Source of the DNA: Syntrophomonadaceae bacterium | Lineage (GTDB): Bacteria > Bacillota > Syntrophomonadia > Syntrophomonadales > Syntrophomonadaceae | Direction: 5' to 3' | NCBI GenBank assembly: GCA_018432955.1 | Contig: JAHDSE010000036.1 | Coordinates: 1 to 40,915 of the forward strand | DNA length: 40,915 nucleotides | Part shown: in pieces, positions 23,110-30,508 of the stretch | How positions within the stretch are numbered: position 1 is the stretch's first letter | Layout of the letters: each line of letters begins with the position of its first letter | Program-made: the position numbers and the translations under genes | The notes under the pieces: model-generated | What the model was told of the DNA's origin: nothing | The model's database searches: none | What the model saw: the letters and a program-made list of their open reading frames with translations, nothing else

Positions 23110-23773
23110 AGATGATCTTAATATTGCCGAACTGCAGCGTGATTATTTACAGATGAGCGGATATAAAGTGGATATTGTCCAGGATGGGGAACAGGGATTG
23201 CAAAAGGCTATATGCGGCGATTATGATTTGCTTATTGTTGATTTAATGCTGCCCGGCATGGGTGGTTATGAAATCATAAAGGTGATTCGGGAAAAGCGCG
23301 AAATACCATTGATAATTGTTTCCGCCCGAAGCGAAGACATTGATAAAATAAGGGGGCTGGGCCTGGGCGCGGATGATTATCTGACCAAGCCTTTCAGTTT
23401 AGCTGAGCTTACTGCCCGGATAAAATCTCATATAACGCGCTACCAACGATTGACCGGAAAAAAGATCGGCCCTGAAATAATTAACCATGGGGGGCTGGAA
23501 TTAAATACTGCCTCACGCAAAATATTCGTAAATGGCAAGGAAATTAAAATGACGGCCAAAGAATATGAATTACTGCTGTTTTTGGCCTGTAACCCTAACA
23601 TTGTTTTTAGCAAAGGGCAGCTTTACGATGCGATATGGGGGGAGAATTACTTTGGAGATATAGCTACAGTACCTGTTCACATACAAAGGATAAGAAAGAA
23701 AATCGAGAAAGATCCCGCAGTTCCTCAATACATAGAAACCTTATGGGGTAGTGGTTATCGCTTTAATTCGTAA
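23087..23773 (+). CDS. OmpR/PhoB family response regulator
   Basis: The 228-residue transcription regulator pairs with the preceding kinase. ATG 23087 is chosen because GGATAGGAG is 7 bp upstream; longer frames run back into the kinase. The receiver domain has Asp9/Asp10 and the phospho-acceptor Asp52 (LLIVDLMLPGMGG), and ends with the Thr-Lys-Pro-Phe of DDYLTKPF. A winged-helix domain (about 130-228) follows, with KEYELLLFLACNP and VHIQRIRKKIE. Targets are unknown; its own operon is the likely one. Confidence 0.93.
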   Translation: MKRILVIEDDLNIAELQRDYLQMSGYKVDIVQDGEQGLQKAICGDYDLLIVDLMLPGMGGYEIIKVIREKREIPLIIVSARSEDIDKIRGLGLGADDYLTKPFSLAELTARIKSHITRYQRLTGKKIGPEIINHGGLELNTASRKIFVNGKEIKMTAKEYELLLFLACNPNIVFSKGQLYDAIWGENYFGDIATVPVHIQRIRKKIEKDPAVPQYIETLWGSGYRFNS

Positions 23774-23999
23774 GAAGATACACAAAAAACATGACATATC
23801 CGTACCATCCATTGCATTGGAGAGTGGATAATGAGGAGCACTGTTTGGCGGTACTCCATAAAGCACAAGTGTGCTGGTGATAATGAAATAGCATCTCTTG
23901 CAGCACGTTTCCGAGAATTTAACAGATGGGGTGTAGCTTTAATGTGCAAAAACAGAAATAAATTTATTGTTGGCAATAAAGAGTGACAAGGTGCAAATA

Positions 24000-24368
24000 A
24001 TGGATGAAAAATGCATTTTCTGCAATCAGGAAGGAATTATCCTGGAAAACCAACTGGCCTGGGCTTGTTACGACAAATACCCGGTCTCTCCCGGGCATGT
24101 GCTTATAATCAGCAAGCGGCATGTTCAAAGCATTTTTGACACTACCCGGGAAGAGCGGCAGGCACTTAATGAATTATTGGAAGAGGCTAAAAAGTTCCTG
24201 GATATCAAATACCAGCCGGATGGATATAATATTGGGGTGAATTGCGGAGAAGTAGCCGGACAGACGATAATGCACCTCCACATTCACCTGATACCGCGCT
24301 ATCAGGGTGATATTGACAACCCCCGGGGCGGGGTGCGTGGAGTAATACCTGATAAACGGATTTACTAG
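24000..24368 (+). CDS. HIT family protein (histidine triad nucleotide hydrolase)
   Basis: The 122-residue protein has the triad motif HLHIHLIPRY (about 92-101) and an N-terminal CIFC (residues 5-8) that may bind zinc together with later residues. Family members split nucleoside phosphoramidates or dinucleotides. ATG 24000 follows AAGGTG. The 226 bp between the response regulator and this gene show no feature. The C-terminus GGVRGVIPDKRIY is typical of the Firmicute branch. Confidence 0.9.
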   Translation: MDEKCIFCNQEGIILENQLAWACYDKYPVSPGHVLIISKRHVQSIFDTTREERQALNELLEEAKKFLDIKYQPDGYNIGVNCGEVAGQTIMHLHIHLIPRYQGDIDNPRGGVRGVIPDKRIY

Positions 24369-24483
24369 CTGTTTTTTTGGGGTATTTGCTTTATATTAAT
24401 ACGGTATCATTCAGATCCGGGAAGAACATATCAATTTTGATACAACATAAGATAATAATTTGAGAGCGGGGGGAGGTATATAA

Positions 24484-25302
24484 ATGAATTCTCCGTTCGT
24501 TTTGAGCTATGAAAGGAGTTTATTATTGTCTCAGCCGTTACGGGAATCCATTATCAAAAGTATTGTTCAATCCATGCAGCTTCCGGTATCGGGTTCTGGT
24601 TTGGATATAGGATGCGGCTTGGGCGATACTACTTTTGCACTGGCAGAAGCTCTGGGATCTGAGGGAAGAGTTGTTGGCCTTGATGCCGAAGAAGAATTTC
24701 TGCAAAGAGCTCGATGCTTGCTGCAAAATAAATTTGCAATCAAGGAACGGATTGCTTTTGTCCAAGGTGATGCTAAAGAATTGCCCTTTGCAGATAAAAG
24801 CTTTGATTGGGCCTTTAGCATGGATTGTGTTGGAGCGATACCCGTTGATCAGCTAATCTTGCTCAAGGAAGTCAGCCGGGTGGTGAAACACGGAGGAAGG
24901 GTCTGTCTGGCGATATGGTCTTCCCAGATCTTGCTGCCGGGATATCCGTTGCTGGAGGCCCAGTTAAATGCCACTTCGGCCGGCATTGCTCCCTTTGCAG
25001 CCGGGATGACTCCTGAGAGACATATCATGCGGGCATCAGCTTGGTTCCGACAAGCAGGTTTTACAGATATCCGGGCCCAGACTTTACTGAGTGATGTTTG
25101 TCCACCTTTAAGCAACGAAAAAATTGCTGCACTAACTGATCTTTTCACAATGCGCTGGGGAAACTGTGAAAAGGAAGTGGCGCCGGAGATCTGGCAAAAT
25201 TACCAGCGCCTCTGTAATCCCAATTCAGATGATTTCATATTGCATAATCCTGATTATTATGCGTTTTTTACCTATTCGCTTTTTTCGGGGCGGGTTATGT
25301 AA
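24484..25302 (+). CDS. Class I SAM-dependent methyltransferase
   Basis: This 272-residue protein of the UbiE/methyltransferase-11 type has the SAM loop GLDIGCGLGDTTFALAEALG (about 39-58), the acidic GLDAEEEFL (about 65-73) and the motif LPFADKSFDWAFSMDCVGAIP (about 100-120). The C-terminal half lacks known substrate motifs, so the substrate is unknown. ATG 24484 follows GGGGGAGG. The gene stands alone, with 114 bp before it and about 230 bp after, including C-rich tracts near 25420-25445. Confidence 0.85.
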   Translation: MNSPFVLSYERSLLLSQPLRESIIKSIVQSMQLPVSGSGLDIGCGLGDTTFALAEALGSEGRVVGLDAEEEFLQRARCLLQNKFAIKERIAFVQGDAKELPFADKSFDWAFSMDCVGAIPVDQLILLKEVSRVVKHGGRVCLAIWSSQILLPGYPLLEAQLNATSAGIAPFAAGMTPERHIMRASAWFRQAGFTDIRAQTLLSDVCPPLSNEKIAALTDLFTMRWGNCEKEVAPEIWQNYQRLCNPNSDDFILHNPDYYAFFTYSLFSGRVM

Positions 25303-25461
25303 TATAAATATCGGCAAGGGGAAAATAAACATGTATGAATTCAATAGAATTCCTGATTAATCTCGTGAAAACTGGACTTGATAAGGAAGCAAAAAGAACG
25401 TCCCTTTGCTTCTCGCGCCCCCCCCCTTTGTTTTCCTCGCCCCCTGGCTCAGCTTCTTTTC

Positions 25462-25517
25462 ATAGCTAAAATAAATTGACGGTATAGCTAAAATATATTA
25501 AAATAATAGCTAAACTA
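25462..25517 (+). promoter_or_regulatory. Three 12-bp direct repeats at exact 22-bp spacing (likely operators)
   Basis: ATAGCTAAAATA occurs at 25462-25473 and 25484-25495, and as ATAGCTAAACTA at 25506-25517. The 22-bp period puts all three on the same face of the helix. They straddle the promoter of the Phd-Uma2 gene, as expected for an autorepressor with a Phd/YefM DNA-binding domain. Confidence 0.65.
25476..25504 (+). promoter_or_regulatory. Promoter of the Phd-Uma2 fusion gene
   Basis: TTGACG (25476-25481) and TAAAAT (25499-25504) are 17 bp apart, a good vegetative promoter. The -35/-10 interval contains the second operator repeat and the third lies just past the -10. Confidence 0.7.
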
Positions 25518-25535
25518 AAGAATAGAGGTGGGCTT

Positions 25536-26270
25536 ATGCGTGTCAATACCACAGATTTGCAGAATGCTTTCGGGAAATATCTTTCCCTGGTGGAAAAGGA
25601 AGATATTATTATTAGCAAAAACGGGAAAAACGTGGCCAAAATGGTTCACTACAGTGAACCTGATTATTATCTGGTTCACGAAGAAGCAAAAGGTTATAAA
25701 AGCACTAAAAAAATCAGCTATGAAGAATATATGGAATTGGTTGATTCCTCTGAGCAGAGGTATGAACTTATTGATGGAGAGATTTATCTCCTGGCTTCAC
25801 CGAGTTTTAGACATCAGATTGTGGTTAACGAAATATCAGGTCATTTTTATAACTATTTTAAAGGAAAGCCCTGTCGCTCAGTAACAGCGCCACTGGATGT
25901 GAGGCTTTTCGGTTTTGCGACCAAGTTTGAAGAAGATCCCAATGTCGTCCAGCCGGATATTGTTGCTATTTGTGATCTGGAAAAGGTCAACGAGTCCGAC
26001 AAATATGAGGGTATACCCACACTTGTGGTGGAAGTATTGTCACCATCGAATAGAGGCAAGGATATGGCTATTAAATTAAATCTATACATGAAAAGCGGTG
26101 TTAAGGAATACTGGGTGGTAAATCTTGAAAACAGGAGTATTTTGCAGTACTCTTTCTCTGCCGAAAGAGACATAGAAAGCTTAAAAATTCTGGGGGAGAA
26201 AGATACCATACAATCAAGTGCTTTTACAGGGCTTAAGATATCCCTGGGAGATATCTTTGCTGAAGTCTAG
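25536..26270 (+). CDS. Phd/YefM-like antitoxin domain fused to Uma2-type (DUF820) nuclease domain
   Basis: Two domains are visible in 244 residues. Residues 1-40 (MRVNTTDLQNAFGKYLSLVEKEDIIISKNGKNVAKM) match the DNA-binding part of Phd/YefM antitoxins. Residues 62-240 match Uma2, a PD-(D/E)xK-fold putative endonuclease: RYELIDGEIYLLASPS, QPDIVAI (Pro140-Asp141), VVEVLSPSNRGKD (Glu166), KLNLYMKSGVKEYWVVN. ATG 25536 follows GAGGTGGG. Iterons around the promoter suggest self-repression. The gene has no separate partner, so the fusion itself may be a one-gene toxin-antitoxin-like unit. The biological role of Uma2 proteins is unknown. Confidence 0.8.
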   Translation: MRVNTTDLQNAFGKYLSLVEKEDIIISKNGKNVAKMVHYSEPDYYLVHEEAKGYKSTKKISYEEYMELVDSSEQRYELIDGEIYLLASPSFRHQIVVNEISGHFYNYFKGKPCRSVTAPLDVRLFGFATKFEEDPNVVQPDIVAICDLEKVNESDKYEGIPTLVVEVLSPSNRGKDMAIKLNLYMKSGVKEYWVVNLENRSILQYSFSAERDIESLKILGEKDTIQSSAFTGLKISLGDIFAEV

Positions 26271-26407
26271 CTGCCCCCTGTGAGGAATAGGCTTACATAT
26301 ATCTGTAAAAAAAACATTTTGCCAGTTAATTTATTCTTATTTATAATTATTGATAATAATAAACAGCTTGTTCAAAGCGATATTATTTAGTGGTAGGAGG
26401 TTATATT

Positions 26408-27097
26408 TTGCTCAGGGAACAGGATAATCTATCTGGCTTATTTGTGATAATTGCCTGTCTTTTTGTTAGTTCTTTATTACTATCCAATATCATAGCGGGT
26501 AAACTTATTAGCATTGGGGGTATGACACTGCCGGGAGCAGTAATCTTATTTCCACTGGCTTATATTTTTGGAGATATTCTTACCGAAGTTTATGGTTATG
26601 GCCGGACCAGGATGGTTATTTGGACAGGTTTTGCCTGTAACATTTTGATGGTAGGGGTTTTTACCCTGCTTATGGCTATACCCTCCCCAGATTTTTTCGA
26701 AGTCGAAGAGGCTTTTGCAATAGTCCTGGGTATGACCCCGCGTATTGTTATGGCTTCACTTCTGGCTTATCTGGCCGGAGAATTCGCTAATGCTTATGTG
26801 CTGTCGCGTATGAAAATATTGACCAGGGGAAGATGGCTATGGACCCGCACGATTGGTTCTACCCTGATCGGGGAAGGGCTGGATACAATAATTTTTATTA
26901 GCGTCTGTTTTGTGGGAATAGTGCCGCATGGGATTCTGATGCAGATGGTGCTTTACCAGTACCTTTTTAAGGTTGCCTTTGAACTCTTGGCTACTCCGTT
27001 AACTTATATTGTGGTAGCTTATTTGAAACGCAGGGAAGGTACCGATATCTACGACCATGGGATTAGCTATAATCCTTTTCAGTTAGAAGATATATAG
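26408..27097 (+). CDS. Queuosine precursor transporter (YhhQ/COG1738 family)
   Basis: This 229-residue integral membrane protein has about six helices. It shows the family pattern LLLSNIIAGKLISI, AVILFPLAYIFGDILTEVYGYGR (about 52-74) and the C-terminal SRMKILTRGRWLWTRTIGSTLIGEGLDTIIFI (about 134-165). Such proteins take up preQ1/preQ0 or queuine for tRNA modification. TTG 26408 is taken as the start because TAGGAGG sits 7 bp upstream; GTG 26390 would contain that site. I looked for a preQ1 riboswitch in the 120-bp leader and did not see one. Confidence 0.85.
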   Translation: MLREQDNLSGLFVIIACLFVSSLLLSNIIAGKLISIGGMTLPGAVILFPLAYIFGDILTEVYGYGRTRMVIWTGFACNILMVGVFTLLMAIPSPDFFEVEEAFAIVLGMTPRIVMASLLAYLAGEFANAYVLSRMKILTRGRWLWTRTIGSTLIGEGLDTIIFISVCFVGIVPHGILMQMVLYQYLFKVAFELLATPLTYIVVAYLKRREGTDIYDHGISYNPFQLEDI

Positions 27098-27258
27098 CAG
27101 AGGTGAAGCTATTATAAACAAAAGAATTAATAAGGAGTATACAATGCATAGAGTATTAGTCATAAGATCTGTACAGGTAGAATGATACATCGACCTGAAG
27201 ATGTAGTGAGACAAGAAGACTTTCTTAATCCGGGAAGATTCAAAGAAAAGAAAAAGAA

Positions 27259-27387
27259 GCTTGATTCCAGCCTGCTTACCTGGTCGTGGAGTTCCGCTTG
27301 CCGGGCTTCGTAAATCATTCTGGCTTTCTTATCCTGGCTGATTATTTCCAGAAGGTTAAAAGCCTTTTTAATCAATAAGTAGATAAG
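27259..27387 (-). pseudogene. C-terminal remnant of an Rpn/PD-(D/E)XK nuclease-type transposase
   Basis: On the minus strand, 43 codons read LIYLLIKKAFNLL, then EIISQDKKARMIYEARQAEL, then HDQVSRLESS. This matches the C-terminal helix of Rpn family (recombination-promoting nuclease) proteins, whose usual ending is close to ISQDKELRxLYEARExALHDExSRLE. The frame is stopped just upstream by TGA and beyond Ser-Ser it is out of register. No catalytic core remains. Confidence 0.55.
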
Positions 27388-27401
27388 TCAGTAACCTGAC
27401 C

Positions 27402-27710
27402 TTAGTTATACCGGTTATAAATTGTTTTTCCTACTTTGCTGATATGCTCTGACAAATCATAGTTCTCAATCTTGTCAAGTATCAACAAATCAAGGTGATA
27501 AGGTAAATCAAGGTCATCAAGCTTTACGCCTATTTTAAGTAAATCATCCATATTCAAATCTTTACCTCTTAAAGCCAGATCGATATCGGAGCCTTGCTGG
27601 TAGTTTCCCATAGCTCGCGATCCATATATAATAACTTCTTCTACCTTGTGCATATTTGCAAAAATATTAATCATTTGTCTTATTATATCTTCAGTTAATC
27701 CATATTGCAT
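27402..27710 (-). CDS. mntA: MntA-type nucleotidyltransferase antitoxin
   Basis: The 102-residue minimal nucleotidyltransferase has the motif GSx10DxD: Gly30-Ser31 and Asp42-Ile-Asp44 (IIYGSRAMGNYQQGSDID), plus HLDLLIL near 76. In characterised HepT/MntA pairs, MntA uses ATP to AMPylate the HEPN toxin and block it. ATG 27710 follows GGGGAGG inside the end of the toxin gene, so the pair is translationally coupled (16-bp overlap). Toxin first, antitoxin second is the usual order for this family. Confidence 0.9.
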   Translation of the reverse strand: MQYGLTEDIIRQMINIFANMHKVEEVIIYGSRAMGNYQQGSDIDLALRGKDLNMDDLLKIGVKLDDLDLPYHLDLLILDKIENYDLSEHISKVGKTIYNRYN

Positions 27711-28135
27711 TTTTTAGCCTCCCCGTGTTGAAGATCATTCATTTTAATTAACAGTTTGTTAAATGCTTCATAATATGAATCACTGATTAAATTAATCATT
27801 TCTTCCGCTGTACTTTCATCATAAACATGACTCGTAATATTCCGGCTCTGAAGCATTTTCATCCAGAGTTCCCCATCCTCCAGCAGACCCAGCTGAAAAG
27901 CTTCCCTGGTCGCATCTCTTGAACCGTAGATTTGGATATTACCTCTGCTTTTCAAAAAGTCTTTCAGGGTTTTCCATGCCAATTCATGTGTATACTCAAA
28001 AGCCTGAATCATTCCCTGTTTTTCAAGGTTGGAGAAAGGTCGCGTCTTTTTAAGCTCCACAGCTTCCTTAAGCTGCTGCAGTGCTTTCCTATAATTGTTA
28101 AACCGTTGTTCCCAACGAACGTCTTTGCTTTCCAT
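27695..28135 (-). CDS. hepT: HepT-type HEPN toxin (HI0074-like RNase)
   Basis: This is the all-helical partner of MntA, 146 residues from ATG 28135, which has GGAGGG 9 bp upstream (a TTG six bases earlier is too close to the site). It carries the HEPN catalytic motif RX4HXY: Arg98, His103 and Tyr105 in SRNITSHVY. The tyrosine is the known AMPylation target in this family. The AFEYTHELAWKTLKDFLKSRG stretch is typical of HI0074 relatives. It is predicted to cut or inactivate RNA/tRNA when released. Remnants of a nuclease gene lie on both sides. Confidence 0.88.
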   Translation of the reverse strand: MESKDVRWEQRFNNYRKALQQLKEAVELKKTRPFSNLEKQGMIQAFEYTHELAWKTLKDFLKSRGNIQIYGSRDATREAFQLGLLEDGELWMKMLQSRNITSHVYDESTAEEMINLISDSYYEAFNKLLIKMNDLQHGEAKKCNMD

Positions 28136-28219
28136 TGCCAATACCCTCCAGACAAATACGGATTTAGTGCATTTTCAAAGAAACAGAGGCGCGTTCCTTG
28201 TGCTTCCCTGACATTAGCT

Positions 28220-28297
28220 TTACCCCTCGCTGACACAGCTTACAGAAAGAACAGCAGTATAGCTTACCGTATCTTGTTTTAGAGTATTTCTTGCCAC
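28220..28297 (-). pseudogene. Possible N-terminal stub of an Rpn-like nuclease gene
   Basis: On the minus strand, AGAGGTGGT precedes a GTG start giving 25 residues (MARNTLKQDTVSYTAV...). A TATAAT lies upstream. The start resembles Rpn-type N-termini (Lys-rich, then a short Tyr/Asp segment), but the rest is missing. Together with the C-terminal remnant at 27259-27387 on the same strand it may be the two ends of one gene with the HepT/MntA pair between them. Weak; it could equally be a random short frame. Confidence 0.2.
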
Positions 28298-28517
28298 GAA
28301 TACCACCTCTAATAGTATTATATCATTCATGTACATTTAATATAATCATTTAGTTATACACATATTGCTTTAAGTTTTTATACGCACAATTATAAGCAAG
28401 CAGTCATGCTTATATGCAAGTTACGTGTTTTAAAGAGATTCAACAAACGGCAATATTAATACTTCCGTGCCTTTTTTATTTAGGACGGGTTCAGCTATTC
28501 TTTATTTCCTTATCTAG

Positions 28518-29135
28518 CAGCACTACCCCAAATATATAAGCTGTGGAGAATTTGTTAATCAAAGTGAGACAATCTTCAGCAGCGGTGGTATATACTTTTG
28601 GGTTAACGAATGTGCCGAAGGGTGGATGCGTTATCCTGCTGAAAGCAAATGGTATGGGGTTTCAATATGTTTTGAGGAGTCGTTCCTGGATTCTTTTTTA
28701 AAAATACCCGGTGTCATCTTTGATATGGCAATGTTCAAGGAAATGCTTAAAGACAATAATACAGGGCTGGAATTTAAAATTTCAAAACTGCCGGAATTGG
28801 AATTGGTGTTTTACCAAATCCTTAATTGTCAATATAAAGGTGTTTCAAGAAGCCTTTACCTGGAAAGCAAAGCTATTGAAATAATTTCATTATTTATGGA
28901 AAAAGAATTTTTTAGCCGGCGAAGAGAAACCGCAAAGATCAATTTGTTATTACAGGACCGGGAAAAACTGCATGCAATTAAAGAAATTATTATTGAGAAT
29001 ATGCTGGAACCCTTGAGCATAACAGAGTTAGCCCGCAAAATAGGCATGAATACTTATAAATTGAAAATTGGCTTTAAAGAAATCTATGGAACCACTATTT
29101 TGAATTATCTGCGGGATATGCGTATGGAAACTTAA
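28518..29135 (+). pseudogene. AraC family regulator remnant, truncated at both ends
   Basis: The frame is open from 28518 (preceded by TAG) and the readable text continues upstream of the first ATG at 28626: SSGGIYFWVNECAEGWMRYP, then AESKWYGVSICFEESF. This is mid-domain sequence, so the N-terminus is gone. The C-terminal part has the first HTH of AraC (IIENMLEPLSITELARKIGMN) and the start of the second (YKLKIGFKEIYGTTILNYLRDMRME), then stops where about 30 more residues are normal. The DNA-binding unit is incomplete, so I call it non-functional. The gap 28298-28517 is AT-rich and empty. Confidence 0.75.
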
Positions 29136-29217
29136 TTCTGTTTAATTCATTTTTTACTACCTGGGCTATTTTGGCAGTGCCACCAGTTGCCGAAAAATAT
29201 GCCACTAATACCTTCAT
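29136..29217 (-). pseudogene. N-terminal fragment of a flavodoxin
   Basis: On the minus strand, ACAGGAGGTG stands before an ATG at 29217, and the frame reads MKVLVAYFSATGGTAKIAQV, then VKNELNRIK, the FMN phosphate-binding N-terminus of a flavodoxin. It meets the AraC remnant head-on near 29135, where flavodoxin sequence stops. Only about 29 of the ~150 codons remain. The promoter/leader side is intact. A deletion or inversion probably joined the two fragments. Confidence 0.65.
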
Positions 29218-29350
29218 GCCCGGCACCTCCTGTAAATCAAATATTATTAAGACTTTTGGACAAAGAATAATTATCTTTGAAAACTATAAATCCGGCAAGT
29301 ATTCCCAGTAATAATGTTTCATAACATGGCTAATATATTACAAAAAAAAT

Positions 29351-29463
29351 CTGCTGCACCTACAAAAGAGAGGGTTAGCCCCGGACGGACTCAACCATAG
29401 TAGCAACGATGATTTAAACACCCGCCGGTAGGTGGGAACCTGGTTGAGAAACGGAGGCAGCAG
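29351..29463 (+). ncRNA. Structured RNA of unknown class, ending in a terminator
   Basis: A compact fold is supported by three nested perfect pairings. CTGCTGC (29351-29357) with GCAGCAG (29457-29463) closes a multi-branch structure. Inside it, CTCAACCA (29390-29397) pairs with TGGTTGAG (29441-29448), and CCCGCC with GGTGGG (29421-29426 with 29431-29436). GGG/CCC at about 29372-29382 makes a further small stem. An intrinsic terminator follows 21 bp later. The layout is that of a riboswitch with attenuator or a small regulatory RNA. It does not match the consensus of the riboswitch classes I can recall. No gene follows at once; the TetR gene starts 340 bp on. Confidence 0.55.
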
Positions 29464-29484
29464 AGTAGCTGTCGGTATTATTTC

Positions 29485-29512
29485 AAAAGCCCGGATTTAT
29501 CCGGGCTTTTTT
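29485..29512 (+). terminator. Intrinsic terminator after the structured RNA
   Basis: AAAAGCCCGGA (29485-29495) pairs with TCCGGGCTTTT (29500-29510), loop TTTA, followed by more T. This is a textbook Rho-independent terminator. Confidence 0.85.
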
Positions 29513-29616
29513 ATGGCTTTACCTGATCCCCCATAAGCAGTCGGGTATCTCCGTATTTCCGAAAAATGACCAGAGAGTCATAAAAGTATATTCGAAACTA
29601 AATTAAACTGCTGAAG

Positions 29617-29662
29617 TTGACAGGGAGGATGGACTATAATAAAATGACTATATAGTCATTTT
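29617..29662 (+). promoter_or_regulatory. Promoter with palindromic operator of the TetR-ABC operon
   Basis: TTGACA (29617-29622) and TAAAAT (29640-29645) are 17 bp apart. A perfect 22-bp palindrome (29641-29662; its core is TGACTATATAGTCA) overlaps the -10 and the start region, so the TetR protein probably represses its own operon there. A half site, AAAATGACTATTATTG, recurs near 29803. The start site would be about 200 bp before the TetR ATG. Confidence 0.7.
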
Positions 29663-29851
29663 AGATCGTCAGAAGGCGAATTTCCGCGTCTGCTCAAAAG
29701 CCGTCTAATCAACGTACCCCGTATACGTCTCAATCGCGGCATTGGCTAATTTTTTGCCCTTCACCTTTTTTTGCTTGCTCTGACAGCTTATTTGACAAGC
29801 TGAAAATGACTATTATTGATCCACTTGGATAAGAGAAAGGTTGAGTAAAAA

Positions 29852-30508
29852 ATGCCCAGGGAAGCCTTCTTTAACTTAAAAACGGAAAAAAGAGAACGCA
29901 TTGTAGATGCAGGTATAGATGAATTTGCCGAGTATGGCTATCAACCGGCTTCCATTTCACGAATAGTGGAAAGGGCGGATATAGCCAAGGGGAGTTTTTA
30001 TCATTATTTCGAAGATAAAAAGGATCTTTTCAAATATATTCTCCAGCTTCTGGGTGATATGAAGCTCAAGATTCTGGGACCTGTTTTAATGGAAGCGGGG
30101 TCGAGAGATTTTTTTGATACTGTCCGGGATATGTATCTAAATAGCATTCGATGGGTACTCCAGGAACCCAAGCTGATGAGAATTTCACAAAGCGTAATGC
30201 TTGACAGGGAACTGAGAAATGAAGTCCTGGAAGATAATCAGCAGAAAGCTATAAACTATTATTTGTCTCTCATTAATATCGGAGTTGCCAGGGGAGATCT
30301 GCGGCAGGATTTAGACCGGGAGTTGACGGCTCATATCTTGCTGGTACTGCAGTTTGCGATGGTGGATATCTATTATGAAAAACACGGGCAGGAGATAGAA
30401 GAAACTGCATTTATGTCTCTGGCAGAAAAAATTCTTAATACTATTGCGATAGGTATCAGAAATAATCAGCCATCCAGGAGGGAGCTACTATGGACAGAGA
30501 AGCTATAA
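29852..30508 (+). CDS. TetR/AcrR family repressor
   Basis: The 218-residue regulator has an N-terminal helix-turn-helix domain (about 12-58), with IVDAGIDEFAEYGYQPASIS and IAKGSFYHYFEDKKDLFKYI, and a C-terminal ligand-binding domain. It heads an operon with an ABC ATPase, an FtsX-type permease and a HlyD protein, and probably senses a compound that the pump removes. The ATG is preceded by AAAGG-TTGAG. Its end overlaps the ATPase start by 19 bp. A TGACTATATAGTCA palindrome upstream is the likely binding site. Confidence 0.9.
   Translation: MPREAFFNLKTEKRERIVDAGIDEFAEYGYQPASISRIVERADIAKGSFYHYFEDKKDLFKYILQLLGDMKLKILGPVLMEAGSRDFFDTVRDMYLNSIRWVLQEPKLMRISQSVMLDRELRNEVLEDNQQKAINYYLSLINIGVARGDLRQDLDRELTAHILLVLQFAMVDIYYEKHGQEIEETAFMSLAEKILNTIAIGIRNNQPSRRELLWTEKL

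Noticed and set aside
23755..23976. 73-codon minus-strand frame between the response regulator and the HIT gene
   Set aside because: No ribosome binding site, low-complexity composition and overlap with the ends of real genes.
25528..25884. 118-codon plus-strand frame
   Set aside because: Shadow frame of the Phd-Uma2 gene; the other frame has clear domain matches.
26271..26407. Possible preQ1 riboswitch before the queuosine transporter gene
   Set aside because: I could not find the expected hairpin plus A-rich tail; the leader is mainly AT-rich without clear pairing.
29617..29640. TTGACA with the TATAAT at 29635-29640 as promoter
   Set aside because: The spacer is only 12 bp; TAAAAT at 29640-29645 gives the proper 17 bp.
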